Assembly (NCBI GenBank): GCA_963824195.1 | Contig: CAWGOJ010000006.1 | Span: forward strand, 1-64,000 | Source: Bog-473 sp963824195 | Lineage (GTDB): Bacteria > Actinomycetota > Acidimicrobiia > Acidimicrobiales > RAAP-2 | DNA length: 64,000 bases | Direction of reading: 5' to 3' | In this document: positions 8,047 to 16,804 of the stretch, piece by piece | Numbering within the stretch: the stretch's first letter is position 1 | Layout of the letters: each line of letters opens with the position of its first letter | Program-made: the position numbers and the translations under genes | The notes under the pieces: generated by a model | What the model saw: only the letters and a program-made list of their open reading frames with translations | What the model was told of the DNA's origin: nothing | The model's database searches: none

Positions 8047-9198
8047 GTACGCCGATGCCGGCGCGTTGCAGGGAACTTGTCCGTTGCCACTGGGCAGGTT
8101 GATCGGGGCGACAAAGAGCTGCCGGGCGGCGCCGCACGCGTAGCTGGTACACCCGGGCGAACCGCCACGCCATGCCGCATAGTCGAGCCACCAGTTCCCC
8201 GCGGCGTCGGAGAAGAGCGCACCTCCGCCCGGACCGAGCGCTGACCCGTACGTGGTGAGCACCTGGCTCTGCGGGCCGCAGGGACCGAGAGGTCCGCTGC
8301 AGGTGGTGATCCCCTCGGAGTAGCCGGTGCTCGTGTAGTCGCCGGCCGAGAACGCGAGGTAGAAGCCGCCACCGGCTGCCTCCATCGACGGGTCCTCCAC
8401 CGTGGTCTCCCAGGGATACGACACCGTGTTGTTCGTGAGCAGAAGGCTCGGCGAGGAGCCGGGGGCGAATCCGGTTCCGCTCGAGTTGAGTTGCTCGGCC
8501 CAGATGTACGCCGGTGCCGATGACCCACCATCGTTCTGCTTCCAGACGAGATAGGCGATGCCGGTACTGGGGTCGACGAAGGGCTCGGGGTCGATGGATC
8601 CGGTCGGTTGACACTCGATCGGCCCGTTGGACACGTCGCCGAATTGCGCGTCCGTGGCCGAGATGGAGGCCGCCGTTGCCACGGCGAGGCAGTCGAACCC
8701 GCTGTCCGACGCGTGTCCCGACTGCGCCGCGTCGTAGAACATCACCCAATGGCCGCTGTACTGAAAGACTCCCGGCGAGGTCTGTGTGCTGGGTTGCTCC
8801 CACGGCGAAGGGCTCGGCAGCGCCGTCGATCCGTAGCACTTGTGCGTGTAGGGCCCGTACCCGGAGTTGGGTGACGAGGAGACCAGCGCTGCGATGTTGT
8901 TCCCGAGGGCATTGCCCGTCGTGAACGCGTAGTACGTGCCGCCGGAATAGACCACCTGGGGGTCCGCCGCGTCGCCGCTCCCCTCGTAGTTGTACGCGGG
9001 GGTCCCGGTGCCGCAGGCCGGCGGAACGAACGCCGGCGTCGGGCTGGGACTCACGACCACATGCGCGGTAGCCGCTGCTGCGGCACCCGTCGGACCGATG
9101 ACCTGGGGAACGATCAGTGACGCTCCCAAGAGGAGCAGCGCGCCGACACCGGTTCCCGCCCGACCCATGGTCCCGCGCATGTTCCTCCTCGCTCTCAT
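7300..9198 (-). CDS. Secreted GH43-like beta-propeller protein with C-terminal WLVASDGGIFNYGDA repeats
   Basis: The 632-residue protein begins with a signal peptide (a hydrophobic stretch at residues 15-42 ending near GAAAAATA). Residues about 55-370 look like a five-bladed GH43/arabinanase-type propeller: DPQVVYSGGTYYAFTT, GYGPYTHKC, SGHWVMFYDA, DPEPFVDPSTGIAYLVWK and VEDPSMEAAGGGFYLAFSA recall the D/D/E blades of that fold. Residues 385-632 are six 42-residue repeats of the pattern GYWLVASDGGIFNYGDAPFHG…LNKPVVGMAAT. Such repeats are known from Acidimicrobiia secreted proteins and may themselves form a propeller or a surface-binding module. Arabinan-type hydrolysis is an inference. Alternative starts at 9180 (next to AGGAGG) and 9168 are possible. 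Confidence 0.75.
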   Translation of the reverse strand: MRARRNMRGTMGRAGTGVGALLLLGASLIVPQVIGPTGAAAAATAHVVVSPSPTPAFVPPACGTGTPAYNYEGSGDAADPQVVYSGGTYYAFTTGNALGNNIAALVSSSPNSGYGPYTHKCYGSTALPSPSPWEQPSTQTSPGVFQYSGHWVMFYDAAQSGHASDSGFDCLAVATAASISATDAQFGDVSNGPIECQPTGSIDPEPFVDPSTGIAYLVWKQNDGGSSAPAYIWAEQLNSSGTGFAPGSSPSLLLTNNTVSYPWETTVEDPSMEAAGGGFYLAFSAGDYTSTGYSEGITTCSGPLGPCGPQSQVLTTYGSALGPGGGALFSDAAGNWWLDYAAWRGGSPGCTSYACGAARQLFVAPINLPSGNGQVPCNAPASAYGYYMVASDGGIFNYGDLPFCGSDGGRFLNRPVVGMAATRDGGGYWLVASDGGIFNYGDAPFHGSAGSIALNRPIVGMAATPDGGGYWLVASDGGIFNYGDAGFYGSAGSIHLNKPIVGMAPTASGKGYWLVASDGGIFNYGDATFHGSAGSLPLNKPVVGMAATHDGGGYWLVASDGGIFNYGDAPFHGSAGSLPLNKPVVGMAATDDGGGYWLVATDGGIFNYGDAPFYGSAGSIPLAQPVVGMSAS

Positions 9199-9394
9199 CC
9201 AGGACGGCCCTCGGGATTAGGTATCGGCCACTTTCGGACGCGAAGAAGAAAAAGTCGCCATTACAGGCATGACCTGGGGTTGAGAGCCGTCAGCTGTCCG
9301 CCGAACAACTCGAGACGGCACAGGTGGAAACCGGTGCGCCAGGGTCGGCGGTTGGCTGGGACATCCGTCTCCGATGCCGCGCGACATCGCCGCC

Positions 9395-9470
9395 TGGAGC
9401 CTGAGAGGAGATTCGAACTCCTGACCTGCGCATTACGAGTGCGCTGCTCTACCGACTGAGCTACCCAGGC
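9395..9470 (-). tRNA. tRNA-Thr (anticodon CGT)
   Basis: The minus strand folds as a full cloverleaf: acceptor GCCTGGG/CTCAGGC (one G-U pair), D stem GCTC/GAGC, anticodon stem GCGCA/TGCGC around the loop CTCGTAA, and T arm AGGAG-TTCGAAT-CTCCT. The anticodon CGT reads ACG. The discriminator is U and CCA is encoded (9395-9397). Confidence 0.95.
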
Positions 9471-9839
9471 ATCCGCGACCGCCAGGCCTCGGCACATCCC
9501 GTTGCACCGGCCGGACGACGGTGAGTCAGTGTACGCGAGCCCGGAGGAGCCAAGGACCCACCGGCGATGGCGTGATGATCGAATCAGGCGCAATGGGACC
9601 GGTGGACGTCCAGAGTGGGCGTCACCAGGAAAGGCGGCCGCCTCTCGGAGGTCGGTGCGACCGTGTACGGACCTGTTTGCCCAGTTCAACGGATCGGGGG
9701 CGCCGTGAACATGGAGCCGGGATTCGCAACCGGTGTCACGGGCCTGCAACGCCGCTGCAAGGAGCACGGCGCAAAGTGGTCGGCGGCGCGAAGGACCGCA
9801 CAGTGAGCCCGCCGAGCGCAACGGAGAAGGACAGACGCA
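9471..9839. other. Intergenic stretch without a recognisable gene
   Basis: This 369-bp gap separates tRNA-Thr from the cyclic-nucleotide-binding gene. It should hold promoters for both. I see no convincing open reading frame, strong hairpin or repeat in it. Confidence 0.5.
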
Positions 9840-10322
9840 GTGGTGTCCACCCTTGGAAGACAGGCGACAGTCGACCGGCTGAAGGCGGTCGACGAGCTGC
9901 GCGACTGCACCACGGCCCAGCTGCAGGAAGTGGCGCGTCTCGCCGAGCGGGTCCAGGTGGGCGAGGGAGAGATCCTCACCCGGGAGGGGCGGATCGGCCG
10001 GGAGTTCTTCCTCATCCTCTCCGGCACGGTCGGGGTCACCCAGAAGGGCCGGCGCGTCAACACCCTCGGCCCCGGCGACTTCTTCGGCGAACTGGCCGCC
10101 ATGAACCCCGGACCCCGCAACGCGACGGTAACGGCCCTCTCCGATCTCGACGTGTTGATCATCGGGCCGCGCGAATTCGATGCGATGGCCGACATCCCCG
10201 GGTTCCGGGACGCGCTGTTGAGGAGCATGGCCAGGCGGTTGCGCACCGTCGACGCCCGGCTCGCGGCGGCGCTCGACGATCGGGAGCCGGCCGCAGGCCC
10301 GGAGACCCCTCGTCCGGAGTGA
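9840..10322 (+). CDS. Stand-alone cyclic-nucleotide-binding domain protein
   Basis: This 160-residue protein is essentially one cNMP-binding beta-barrel: LKAVDELRDCTTAQLQEVARLAERVQVGEGEILTREGRIGREFFLILSGTVGVTQKGRRVNTLGPGDFFGELAAMNPGPRNATVTALSDLDVLII over residues 14-110. The phosphate-binding cassette is seen as FFGELAAMNPGPRNATV (about residues 80-97), with Glu and Arg in the usual places. There is no DNA-binding domain, so it probably acts by contacting a partner. It is a close paralogue of the next gene, and a third copy of the domain is fused to an ABC ATPase about 4 kb downstream. Confidence 0.85.
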   Translation: MVSTLGRQATVDRLKAVDELRDCTTAQLQEVARLAERVQVGEGEILTREGRIGREFFLILSGTVGVTQKGRRVNTLGPGDFFGELAAMNPGPRNATVTALSDLDVLIIGPREFDAMADIPGFRDALLRSMARRLRTVDARLAAALDDREPAAGPETPRPE

Positions 10323-10427
10323 CCTTCGGCCTCTTCCACGACTCACACGACTGACTGCGCGCCCTCACCGTACCCCGATCGCGTACGGTGATGGGGTCCG
10401 CAACCGGCGCAGATCAGAGAGGTGGGG

Positions 10428-10922
10428 ATGGGCGCACAGACCGACGGCGGCACGCCGGCCGATCCCGGCAGTCTGCAGGGGGTGCCGTGGTTCGCCGCCT
10501 GCACGGAGGAGCAGCTGCGCGAGGTCGCCCGGATCGCCGAGCGCCTCCACATCCAGGCCGGTGAGGTGATCCTCCGTGAGGGTCGGCTCGGCCGCGAGCT
10601 CTTCGTCATCCTCGATGGCACGGCAACGGTGACCCGTGCCGGGCGTATCGTCAACATCCGGCACAGCGGCGACTACTTCGGTGAGCTGGCCGCGATCGAG
10701 GCCGTGCCGCGCAGCGCCACGGTGACCGCGACGACCGATCTCGACGTCCTGATCATCGGGCCCCGCGAGTTCGAGGTGATGATGGAGATACCCGGTTTCC
10801 GTAACGCGCTGCTGACAGGCATGAGCCGCCGCATCCGTGAAGCGGACGACCGGCTGGCGGCCTACCAGGATCGCGAGACCGAGACCGAGCGTTGGACCCG
10901 AGGCGGCACCGCCGCCTCCTGA
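10428..10922 (+). CDS. Stand-alone cyclic-nucleotide-binding domain protein (paralogue)
   Basis: This 164-residue protein matches the upstream gene across its whole domain: VPWFAACTEEQLREVARIAERLHIQAGEVILREGRLGRELFVILDGTATVTRAGRIVNIRHSGDYFGELAAIEAVPRSATVTATTDLDVLIIGPREFEVM. The phosphate-binding cassette FGELAAIEAVPRSATV is intact. The start is placed at the ATG because a GAGGTGGGG ribosome-binding site precedes it; a GTG 6 nt upstream is the alternative. The gap of about 100 bp to the previous gene suggests a tandem duplication. Signalling through cAMP or cGMP is inferred from the family. Confidence 0.84.
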   Translation: MGAQTDGGTPADPGSLQGVPWFAACTEEQLREVARIAERLHIQAGEVILREGRLGRELFVILDGTATVTRAGRIVNIRHSGDYFGELAAIEAVPRSATVTATTDLDVLIIGPREFEVMMEIPGFRNALLTGMSRRIREADDRLAAYQDRETETERWTRGGTAAS

Positions 10923-10932
10923 CGCCCGGCCG

Positions 10933-12003
10933 TCAGCCCGGCTCTGCCGCCATGCGCGCCAGGCGACGCAAGCCCATGCGCAACGCCGACTCCTCGGCAC
11001 TCCGGAGCAGCACGGCCACCCGCTCGCCCTCATCCCGGCCGCGCTGGCGCAGCGTCCGGGCCAGCTCCACCTCGGCCGCCGCGACGAACGGCGCCGACCG
11101 CATGCGGCGGGCGAGCCGTAGGGCGGCCTCGAAGTGAACCTCCGCCAGCGCCAGGTCGCCGGCTGCTCCGGCGAGCAGACCGAGGTAGTGGTCGGCCGGC
11201 CCGAAACACGCCGCGGCCGGAGGGCGGATCACGATGGCGGTGCCGGCATACGGGCGCATTTCCTCGTAGACGCGCAGGGCGATGTCCCGCGCCGCGATCC
11301 CGAGGGTGCCGCACGCGGCGGCCACAAGCGCCGCGGACACACCCTCGCTCGGGTCGCGGGCGACGCTCTCCCATCCGAGCTTCGAGAGCGAGTGCAGTTG
11401 GGCAAGCGCCCCCTCCGTGTCACCCACTTCGGCATGGACCAGGGCAAGTCCGGCCCATACGGTCGGGTAGTCCGCCCGGTCCTGCGCGATCACAGCTGCA
11501 AGGATGTCCCTCACGGAGCCGAGTTGGTCGCGCTGCCACCAGGTCCACGTCATCAGCGCCCCGTAGAAGCTGAGCGCCAGCTCGTTATCCCCGTCGGCCA
11601 CCTCCGAGGCCCTCTGTCCCAGGGAGTCCCCTGTCTCGAAGTCACCGGCGACGAGGGCCATCATGGCGGCGACGTTGTAGGCGTAGGAGGCCTCGAGAGG
11701 ATGGGCTGGTCCCGTGTCGCGCACCCCGAACCGCGCGATCTCGTCGTTGACGGCGTCGACGTCACCCTGCGCCAACAGCTCACGAACGCACCACATGTGT
11801 CCGTGGAGCGCCAGCAGTTCGTCTCCGACATCGTCCGCGATCTCCCCGAGCTCCGTACCGATGGCCAGGCGTTCGGGCGCGGGCTCAATGCCCCACAGCG
11901 CGTGCATCCGCGCATTGAGCGCGTACCCGAGCGCGCCGCGGTCGCCGAGGAGTCGGGCCATGGCCACCGCCGCTGTGCTGAGGGTGAGTGAACGCTCAAC
12001 CAC
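10933..12003 (-). CDS. C-terminal TPR-like part of a split SARP-ATPase-TPR regulator
   Basis: This 356-residue frame is almost entirely helical and rich in alanine and leucine, with repeated TPR-like helix pairs (for example AEVGDTEGALAQLHSLSKLG and LALAEVHFEAALRLARRMRSAPF). It begins in a different frame from the upstream ATPase frame and overlaps it by 8 bp. Reading back in its own frame gives STPLARLRRDVVERSLTLST, which continues smoothly from the ATPase end LGLVTVY. So this is very likely the C-terminal segment of the same protein after a single frameshift near 12,030, not a separate gene. Confidence 0.75.
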   Translation of the reverse strand: MVERSLTLSTAAVAMARLLGDRGALGYALNARMHALWGIEPAPERLAIGTELGEIADDVGDELLALHGHMWCVRELLAQGDVDAVNDEIARFGVRDTGPAHPLEASYAYNVAAMMALVAGDFETGDSLGQRASEVADGDNELALSFYGALMTWTWWQRDQLGSVRDILAAVIAQDRADYPTVWAGLALVHAEVGDTEGALAQLHSLSKLGWESVARDPSEGVSAALVAAACGTLGIAARDIALRVYEEMRPYAGTAIVIRPPAAACFGPADHYLGLLAGAAGDLALAEVHFEAALRLARRMRSAPFVAAAEVELARTLRQRGRDEGERVAVLLRSAEESALRMGLRRLARMAAEPG

Positions 12004-13684
12004 GTCTCGGCGTAGGCGCGCCAGCGGAGTAGACGGTGACCAGCCCCAGCCGCGCCGTCACCATGGCGCGGAGGTGGGAGTCCTCTTGCGGGAGCACGGC
12101 GCTTGCTTCCTCGAGCAGGTGGATCTGGTCCTCGCTTGCGCCCACGATCCCGAGGTAGCTCAGCGGCCCCGCGAGGAGAGCGGTGGTGGCCAGGCGTTCG
12201 GCGTCGCCCATGGCACGCGCCAGCGAGGCTGCCTTCTCGAAGTTCTCGTCGGCATGCGCCGTGTCGCCGGCCCGGTTCTGCGCCTCCGCCAGGGCAATCA
12301 GCGCGTCGCAACGCACGGCCCTGTCGTGGGAGCCGAACTGCTCGGCCACCTCGAGGCCACGGGTGAAGTGGCCGACCGCCTCCTCGAAGGCGAGCAGACG
12401 AAGTGCTCGCTCCCCCGCCGCCATGCAGTAGTGGATGGCCTTGTCGGTGTCACCCAGCACTGCCCCCATGGAGAAGTGAAGGGCCAGTTCGTTGACGTAC
12501 GTGTCGAGAGCGTCGGCATGCGCCCGTTCCATGGCGACGGCGATCTGGTGGTGGTAGCGCACACGGCGGCCGCGCAGAAGCTCGCCGTAGATCGCGTCGC
12601 GTACCAGGGCGTGGGTGAAGGCATAGCGGTCATGGACCTCCTCTCCGACGCGGCGCAGCAGACGGGACTCCTCGGCGTGGTCGAAGGCATCGAGCCGCTC
12701 GCTGGGCGTGAGCCCGGCCGCCTCGCCAACGATGCCGGCCTCGCACTCCGTTCCCGCCACGGCGGCCGCCTGTAGGAGGTAGATCACGTCCTCGGGCAGC
12801 CGGGACACTCGTCGGGCCACGAGCTCGCGGATGGCCTCGGTCGGGTTCAGATTGGGGGGCACGGGAGCGTCACCCTCGCCACCGTGCTCGTCCTCGCGGT
12901 ACCTCAGCTGCCGGAGCATCTCGTCGAGAAAGAGCGGGTTGCCGTCGGTCAACCGGCACAGCTGTGTCACGAGATCCGAGGGGACCTCCGGCCAGCTCTG
13001 GGCGAGCTCCTCAACCGCGCTGCGGCTGAGGCCCTGCAGGTGCACCGACTCGACGGGGTGCGCCGACCGGAAGTCCGCCAGCATGGACCGCAAGCGGTCG
13101 TCCGGCGGCACCTCGGTGTCGTTGTACATCACGATGATCCCGAACTTGGCGTCATCGATGCTCCGCAACACGTGGCGCAGGAGCAGCAGCGTCGGTTGGT
13201 CGGCCCGGTGAAGGTCGTCGACGACCAGCAGTGTGGCGCGGCGTTCCGACAGTTCGTTCAGCGTGGCCGTCACCGCCTCAAAGAACCGGTAACGCTCGCT
13301 CTCGGCGTCCCCGGCCTCCTCCTCGAGCAGCGGCACGTACTCGCTCAAGCGGATGACGAGGCGGGAGAGCTCGGTGAGCTGCCAGTCCGGCATGCGCGAA
13401 ATCCGGTCGGCCGAGACCGACTGGAAGTACCTGCCGAGAGCCTCGGCAAAGGGCTGGAACGGTGCCACCGGGTCCTCGTCGCAACGTCCCCACAGCACCA
13501 GCGCGCCGTCCTCGTCGACGCCGCGCGCCAGCTCGGCCACCAGGCGCGTCTTCCCGATGCCGGGGTCACCGTCGACCAGCAGCAGACGCCCCTCGCCCTC
13601 GCGCACGGACCCCCACCACCCGCGCAGGAAGGCCGACTCCTGCGTGCGCCCGACGAAGGGGCTCTCGTTCGGTGCCATGGGCAC
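11996..13684 (-). CDS. AAA-type ATPase part of a split SARP regulator
   Basis: The 562-residue frame contains SPFVGRTQESAFLRGWW followed by Walker A DGDPGIGKTRLVAELA (about residues 36-51) and Walker B TLLVVDDLHRAD (about 147-158), the STAND/AAA ATPase pattern found behind SARP and LuxR regulators. The rest is helical and leads into TPR-like repeats. Reading upstream from the Met gives PANRFRVP in the same frame, so the natural protein continues N-terminally into the SARP part, which is in another frame. In such regulators the ATPase and TPR regions integrate a signal and control DNA binding by the SARP domain. Confidence 0.8.
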   Translation of the reverse strand: MPMAPNESPFVGRTQESAFLRGWWGSVREGEGRLLLVDGDPGIGKTRLVAELARGVDEDGALVLWGRCDEDPVAPFQPFAEALGRYFQSVSADRISRMPDWQLTELSRLVIRLSEYVPLLEEEAGDAESERYRFFEAVTATLNELSERRATLLVVDDLHRADQPTLLLLRHVLRSIDDAKFGIIVMYNDTEVPPDDRLRSMLADFRSAHPVESVHLQGLSRSAVEELAQSWPEVPSDLVTQLCRLTDGNPLFLDEMLRQLRYREDEHGGEGDAPVPPNLNPTEAIRELVARRVSRLPEDVIYLLQAAAVAGTECEAGIVGEAAGLTPSERLDAFDHAEESRLLRRVGEEVHDRYAFTHALVRDAIYGELLRGRRVRYHHQIAVAMERAHADALDTYVNELALHFSMGAVLGDTDKAIHYCMAAGERALRLLAFEEAVGHFTRGLEVAEQFGSHDRAVRCDALIALAEAQNRAGDTAHADENFEKAASLARAMGDAERLATTALLAGPLSYLGIVGASEDQIHLLEEASAVLPQEDSHLRAMVTARLGLVTVYSAGAPTPRRG

Positions 13685-14576
13685 CCGGAAGCGGTTGGCG
13701 GGGGTTCGAGGCGACTGCGGGAGGGTCGCCCGCTGTCTCGGCGTCGTGCTCGGGGGGAACGGGGAAGTCGAGGCCGGGCTCCTGGGTGAGGATGGCGTGC
13801 TCCATCCAGGTCACGTCGTGCCCGGGATCGATCCCCAGCTCGGCGACCAGGATCGACCGCAGGTCCTGGAAGACCCGCAGCGCCTCGGCCTGCCGGCCGC
13901 ATCGGTAGAGCGCCAGCATGCGCTGCGACCACAGCCGCTCGCGCATCGGGTTGGCGCTGGTCAGGGTCTCCAGCTCGCCGATGAGACTCTGGTGGAGCCC
14001 CATCGTCAGCTCGGCGTCGATCCTCGTCTCGGTTGCCGCGAGGAGCAGCTCCTCCAGCCGGCGGGCCTCGGCGCGGGCGAAGGGCTCGTCCCTCACCTCG
14101 CTGTAGGCCTGGCCGCGCCAGAGGCCCTGGGCCTCCTTGAGGAGGCGCGTCGCCTCGCTCGGCCGTCGACGGCCGAGCTGGCGGCGGCCCTCCACCACCA
14201 GCTGCTCGAACCGGTGGGCGTCGGTCACTTCGGCCGGGGCGTCCAGTACGTACCCCGGAGCACGGGTCAGGATGAGGTCCTCCGGCGCACCGGCCTCGCG
14301 CAGGCGCTTGCGCACACGCGAGATGGTCGACCGCAGCGCGATCTCGGCTCCCTCCCCCTCGTGGTCGCCCCACAGCGAGTCCACCAGCCGGTCGACCGTG
14401 ACCACCAGGCCGCGGTCGATGAGGAGGCGGGCGATCAGCGCCCGGGCCTTCACCCCCCCGATGTCGACGACCCGGCCTTCCCGGGCGACCTCCACCGGGC
14501 CGAGGACGCGGACTTCGAGCGGAGGCGCGCCGGACGCCGCAGGGCCCGCGTTACCCGCCATCTCACTCCCCGACAT
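13566..14576 (-). CDS. N-terminal SARP DNA-binding and BTAD part of a split regulator
   Basis: Residues about 20-115 form an OmpR-type winged helix (LEVRVLGPVEVAREGRVVDIGGVKARALIARLLIDRGLVVTVDRLVDSLWGD…STISRVRKRLREAG) and residues 120-270 form the bacterial transcriptional activation domain (DAHRFEQLV…LTSANPMRERLWSQRMLALYRCGRQAEALRVFQDLRSILVAELGIDPG). This is the AfsR/SARP layout. After about residue 295 the frame becomes arginine-rich nonsense that is the shadow of the ATPase frame. The switch coincides with a run of five G on the plus strand (13700-13704). Together the three frames would give a protein of about 1,150 residues, normal for this family. Confidence 0.82.
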   Translation of the reverse strand: MSGSEMAGNAGPAASGAPPLEVRVLGPVEVAREGRVVDIGGVKARALIARLLIDRGLVVTVDRLVDSLWGDHEGEGAEIALRSTISRVRKRLREAGAPEDLILTRAPGYVLDAPAEVTDAHRFEQLVVEGRRQLGRRRPSEATRLLKEAQGLWRGQAYSEVRDEPFARAEARRLEELLLAATETRIDAELTMGLHQSLIGELETLTSANPMRERLWSQRMLALYRCGRQAEALRVFQDLRSILVAELGIDPGHDVTWMEHAILTQEPGLDFPVPPEHDAETAGDPPAVASNPRQPLPGAHGTEREPLRRAHAGVGLPARVVGVRARGRGASAAGRR

Positions 14577-14676
14577 GCCGGCTCTCCCGATCTCTCCCGT
14601 CGCCCCCGATGCTACGCACCGGGTGCAACCTTCGTTGAGAGGAGCGGCACATCGGGAGCTCCTGTCGCCTCCGGCG

Positions 14677-15651
14677 CTACGTGCCTACCTGCTCCGCCAG
14701 GTGGTGCGGATGCTCCTTGCGGAACGCCCGGACCGTGTACCCGACCACGACCGTGTCCCACATGGCCCGCACCGAGGCACTGCGGGGCAGGTTCAGGATC
14801 GGGCCGAGCTCACCGATGTAATTGCCCGGCTCCACCCGGGCCAACACCTCTGTGCCGCCGTCGGCCAGCTCTCGGTACACCTCGAGCAGGCCGGACAGCA
14901 CCTGGTAGATGAGCTCTCCCCGTTCACCCTGCCGGAACAGGATCTCCCCTTCCTTCAGGTGGACCTCTTCGGGCTGGCGGTCGGCGTCGGAGAAGTGCGG
15001 GGCCAGCTCGATCACCCGGTCCGCCAGCTGGCTGACCCGGTCGTCGTGGGTCGAGACGACGATGATGCGGCCGGGGCTGGCGAGGTCCCGCATCAGGCGG
15101 AGGACGCCCTCGACCTGGATGTGGTCGAGATGCGCCGTGGGCTCGTCGGCCAGGATCAGTGGCGGGTCGTGCACCAAGGCACGAGCGATGGCCACCCGTT
15201 GCTGCTGCCCCCCGGAAAGCTGGGCCGGGCGGTGATGGCTGCGCTCGCCGAGCCCGACCAGCTCGAGCAGCTCTGTAGCCCGGGCCTTCGCCCGAGCCCG
15301 CGGCACGGCGGCCAGCCGCATCGGCACGACCACATTGCCCCGCGCGGTGAGGCTCGCGATCAGGTTGAAGGCCTGGAAGACGACGCCGACCGTCTGGCGG
15401 CGGTAGTCCGACAGGGCCGGGCCCCGGAGCTCGTTGACCTCCACGGATCCGAACTGAACTCGCCCGGAAGCGGGCGTGAGCAGACCGGCGAGACACGAGA
15501 GCAGCGTCGTCTTGCCGCAGCCCGACGGACCCAGCAGCACGACGAGCTCGCCGTCCTCGGCGGTGAAGCTCAACCCGTCGAGCGGCTTGATGACATAGCC
15601 CCCCGAGTCGAAGGTGACCGTGAGATCATCGACGACCAGGCGGTCGCTCAC
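14677..15651 (-). CDS. ABC transporter ATP-binding protein fused to a cyclic-nucleotide-binding domain
   Basis: Residues 1-225 are a MacB/LolD-type ABC ATPase: Walker A GPSGCGKTT, Q-loop VVFQAFNLI, signature LSGGQQQRVAIARAL, Walker B LILADEPTAHLD and switch histidine VVSTHDD. From about residue 228 a complete cNMP-binding domain follows (HLKEGEILFRQGERGELIYQVLSGLLEVYREL…VEPGNYIGELGPILNLPRSASVRAM), with a phosphate cassette GELGPILNLPRSASV. The two parts lie in one uninterrupted frame. The gene overlaps its upstream permease gene by 4 bp. A cyclic nucleotide would be expected to tune ATPase or permease activity. This fusion is unusual; most ABC ATPases of this class end near residue 230. Confidence 0.86.
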   Translation of the reverse strand: MSDRLVVDDLTVTFDSGGYVIKPLDGLSFTAEDGELVVLLGPSGCGKTTLLSCLAGLLTPASGRVQFGSVEVNELRGPALSDYRRQTVGVVFQAFNLIASLTARGNVVVPMRLAAVPRARAKARATELLELVGLGERSHHRPAQLSGGQQQRVAIARALVHDPPLILADEPTAHLDHIQVEGVLRLMRDLASPGRIIVVSTHDDRVSQLADRVIELAPHFSDADRQPEEVHLKEGEILFRQGERGELIYQVLSGLLEVYRELADGGTEVLARVEPGNYIGELGPILNLPRSASVRAMWDTVVVGYTVRAFRKEHPHHLAEQVGT

Positions 15652-16700
15652 CCGAACGCCGTCGCAGGGTCGGCGCCGGTGACGCGGCGCAGCGCGGCCA
15701 CGCTGGCGACCACACCGACCACCACCGCGATGAGCGGAAGGACGAGGCGGCTGTCGGGCGTGATGTCGATCGGCTGTGCGAAGAGCGGCGTCATGAAACT
15801 GGACAGGATCTCAGCCAGCACGGCGGCGAGCAGGGTGACCACCACCGCCTCAAGGACGAGGCTGACGAAGAGGGTGTGCGACGAGGATCCGAGTGCCTTG
15901 AGTACCGCGAAGTCACGCTTCCGCTCCAGGGCGGCGACATAGAGCATGGAAGCGACGATGGCCGCCGCCACCAGCCACATGAGCGAGCGCGTGTTGTCGA
16001 TGGAAGCGACGGCGGAACCCAGCGCGGCGACGGTATCGGTGACGACCGTCGACGGCGCCAGCACGACCAGTCCGGCGGGCGTGCTCGACGGCGTACCGCT
16101 GGTGGCAACGGCGGTGATGAGCGGCTTGCCCCCGGTGACCGCCCGCTGCACCGTCGCCAAGGGCATGTAGACGATCGGGATCCCACCGTCCATGCTGCGG
16201 CCGTCGACCACCCCGACCACGTCGTACCCGTGCCCGCCCAACTCGAGCACGTTGCCGACGGACGCGGGCACCTTGGAGTCGACCACCGCCTGGTCGGGGC
16301 CGGAAAGGCCATGGCCCGACACGACCTCGGGATCTCCCAGTCCGCCGGGCTGCACCCCCATCAGATTGACCGTTTGCGGCGCCGTCGACCCCGCGACGAG
16401 GACAACCTGCTCCGGAGCGAACAGCACGGGGGAGGCGCGGTGGACGCCGGGTTCTCCGGCCACAGCTCCCACGTCGGTAGCAGGGAAGGCCGCAAGCGCG
16501 GTGAGCCGACCCTGCGCCGCGGGCGACATCACCCACGATGTGGCCCCCACCGCGTCGATGGAGGACGCCGCCTCGGCGTGGAACCCGTCGGCCAGTCCGC
16601 TCAGCGCCAGCGCCAGCGCCAGGACGAGCCCGACCCCGACGATGGCGATCAGGAACTGACGGGCTCTGAACCACAGATCCGCAAACGTGACCGCCAGCAC
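15648..16700 (-). CDS. ABC transporter permease, MacB/FtsX family
   Basis: The 350-residue protein has one N-terminal TM (ARQFLIAIVGVGLVLALALALSGLA), a periplasm-facing domain of about 200 residues (MacB_PCD-like), and three C-terminal TMs beginning around SLMWLVAAAIVASMLYVAALERKRDFAVLKALG, the conserved FtsX motif. It would pair with the cNMP-fused ATPase whose start it overlaps by 4 bp. MacB/FtsX systems act as mechanotransmission exporters rather than classic transporters; the cargo is unknown. Confidence 0.83.
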   Translation of the reverse strand: MLAVTFADLWFRARQFLIAIVGVGLVLALALALSGLADGFHAEAASSIDAVGATSWVMSPAAQGRLTALAAFPATDVGAVAGEPGVHRASPVLFAPEQVVLVAGSTAPQTVNLMGVQPGGLGDPEVVSGHGLSGPDQAVVDSKVPASVGNVLELGGHGYDVVGVVDGRSMDGGIPIVYMPLATVQRAVTGGKPLITAVATSGTPSSTPAGLVVLAPSTVVTDTVAALGSAVASIDNTRSLMWLVAAAIVASMLYVAALERKRDFAVLKALGSSSHTLFVSLVLEAVVVTLLAAVLAEILSSFMTPLFAQPIDITPDSRLVLPLIAVVVGVVASVAALRRVTGADPATAFG

Positions 16701-16804
16701 TCGTCCACCCCCTGCGCCGAATCGGGAGAATCGGGCGAGACTCTAACGTCGACGCGGTCGGAGCGTGCTCGGCACCTCGCCGGGTGTCGCAGTCGTGCCT
16801 CCGG

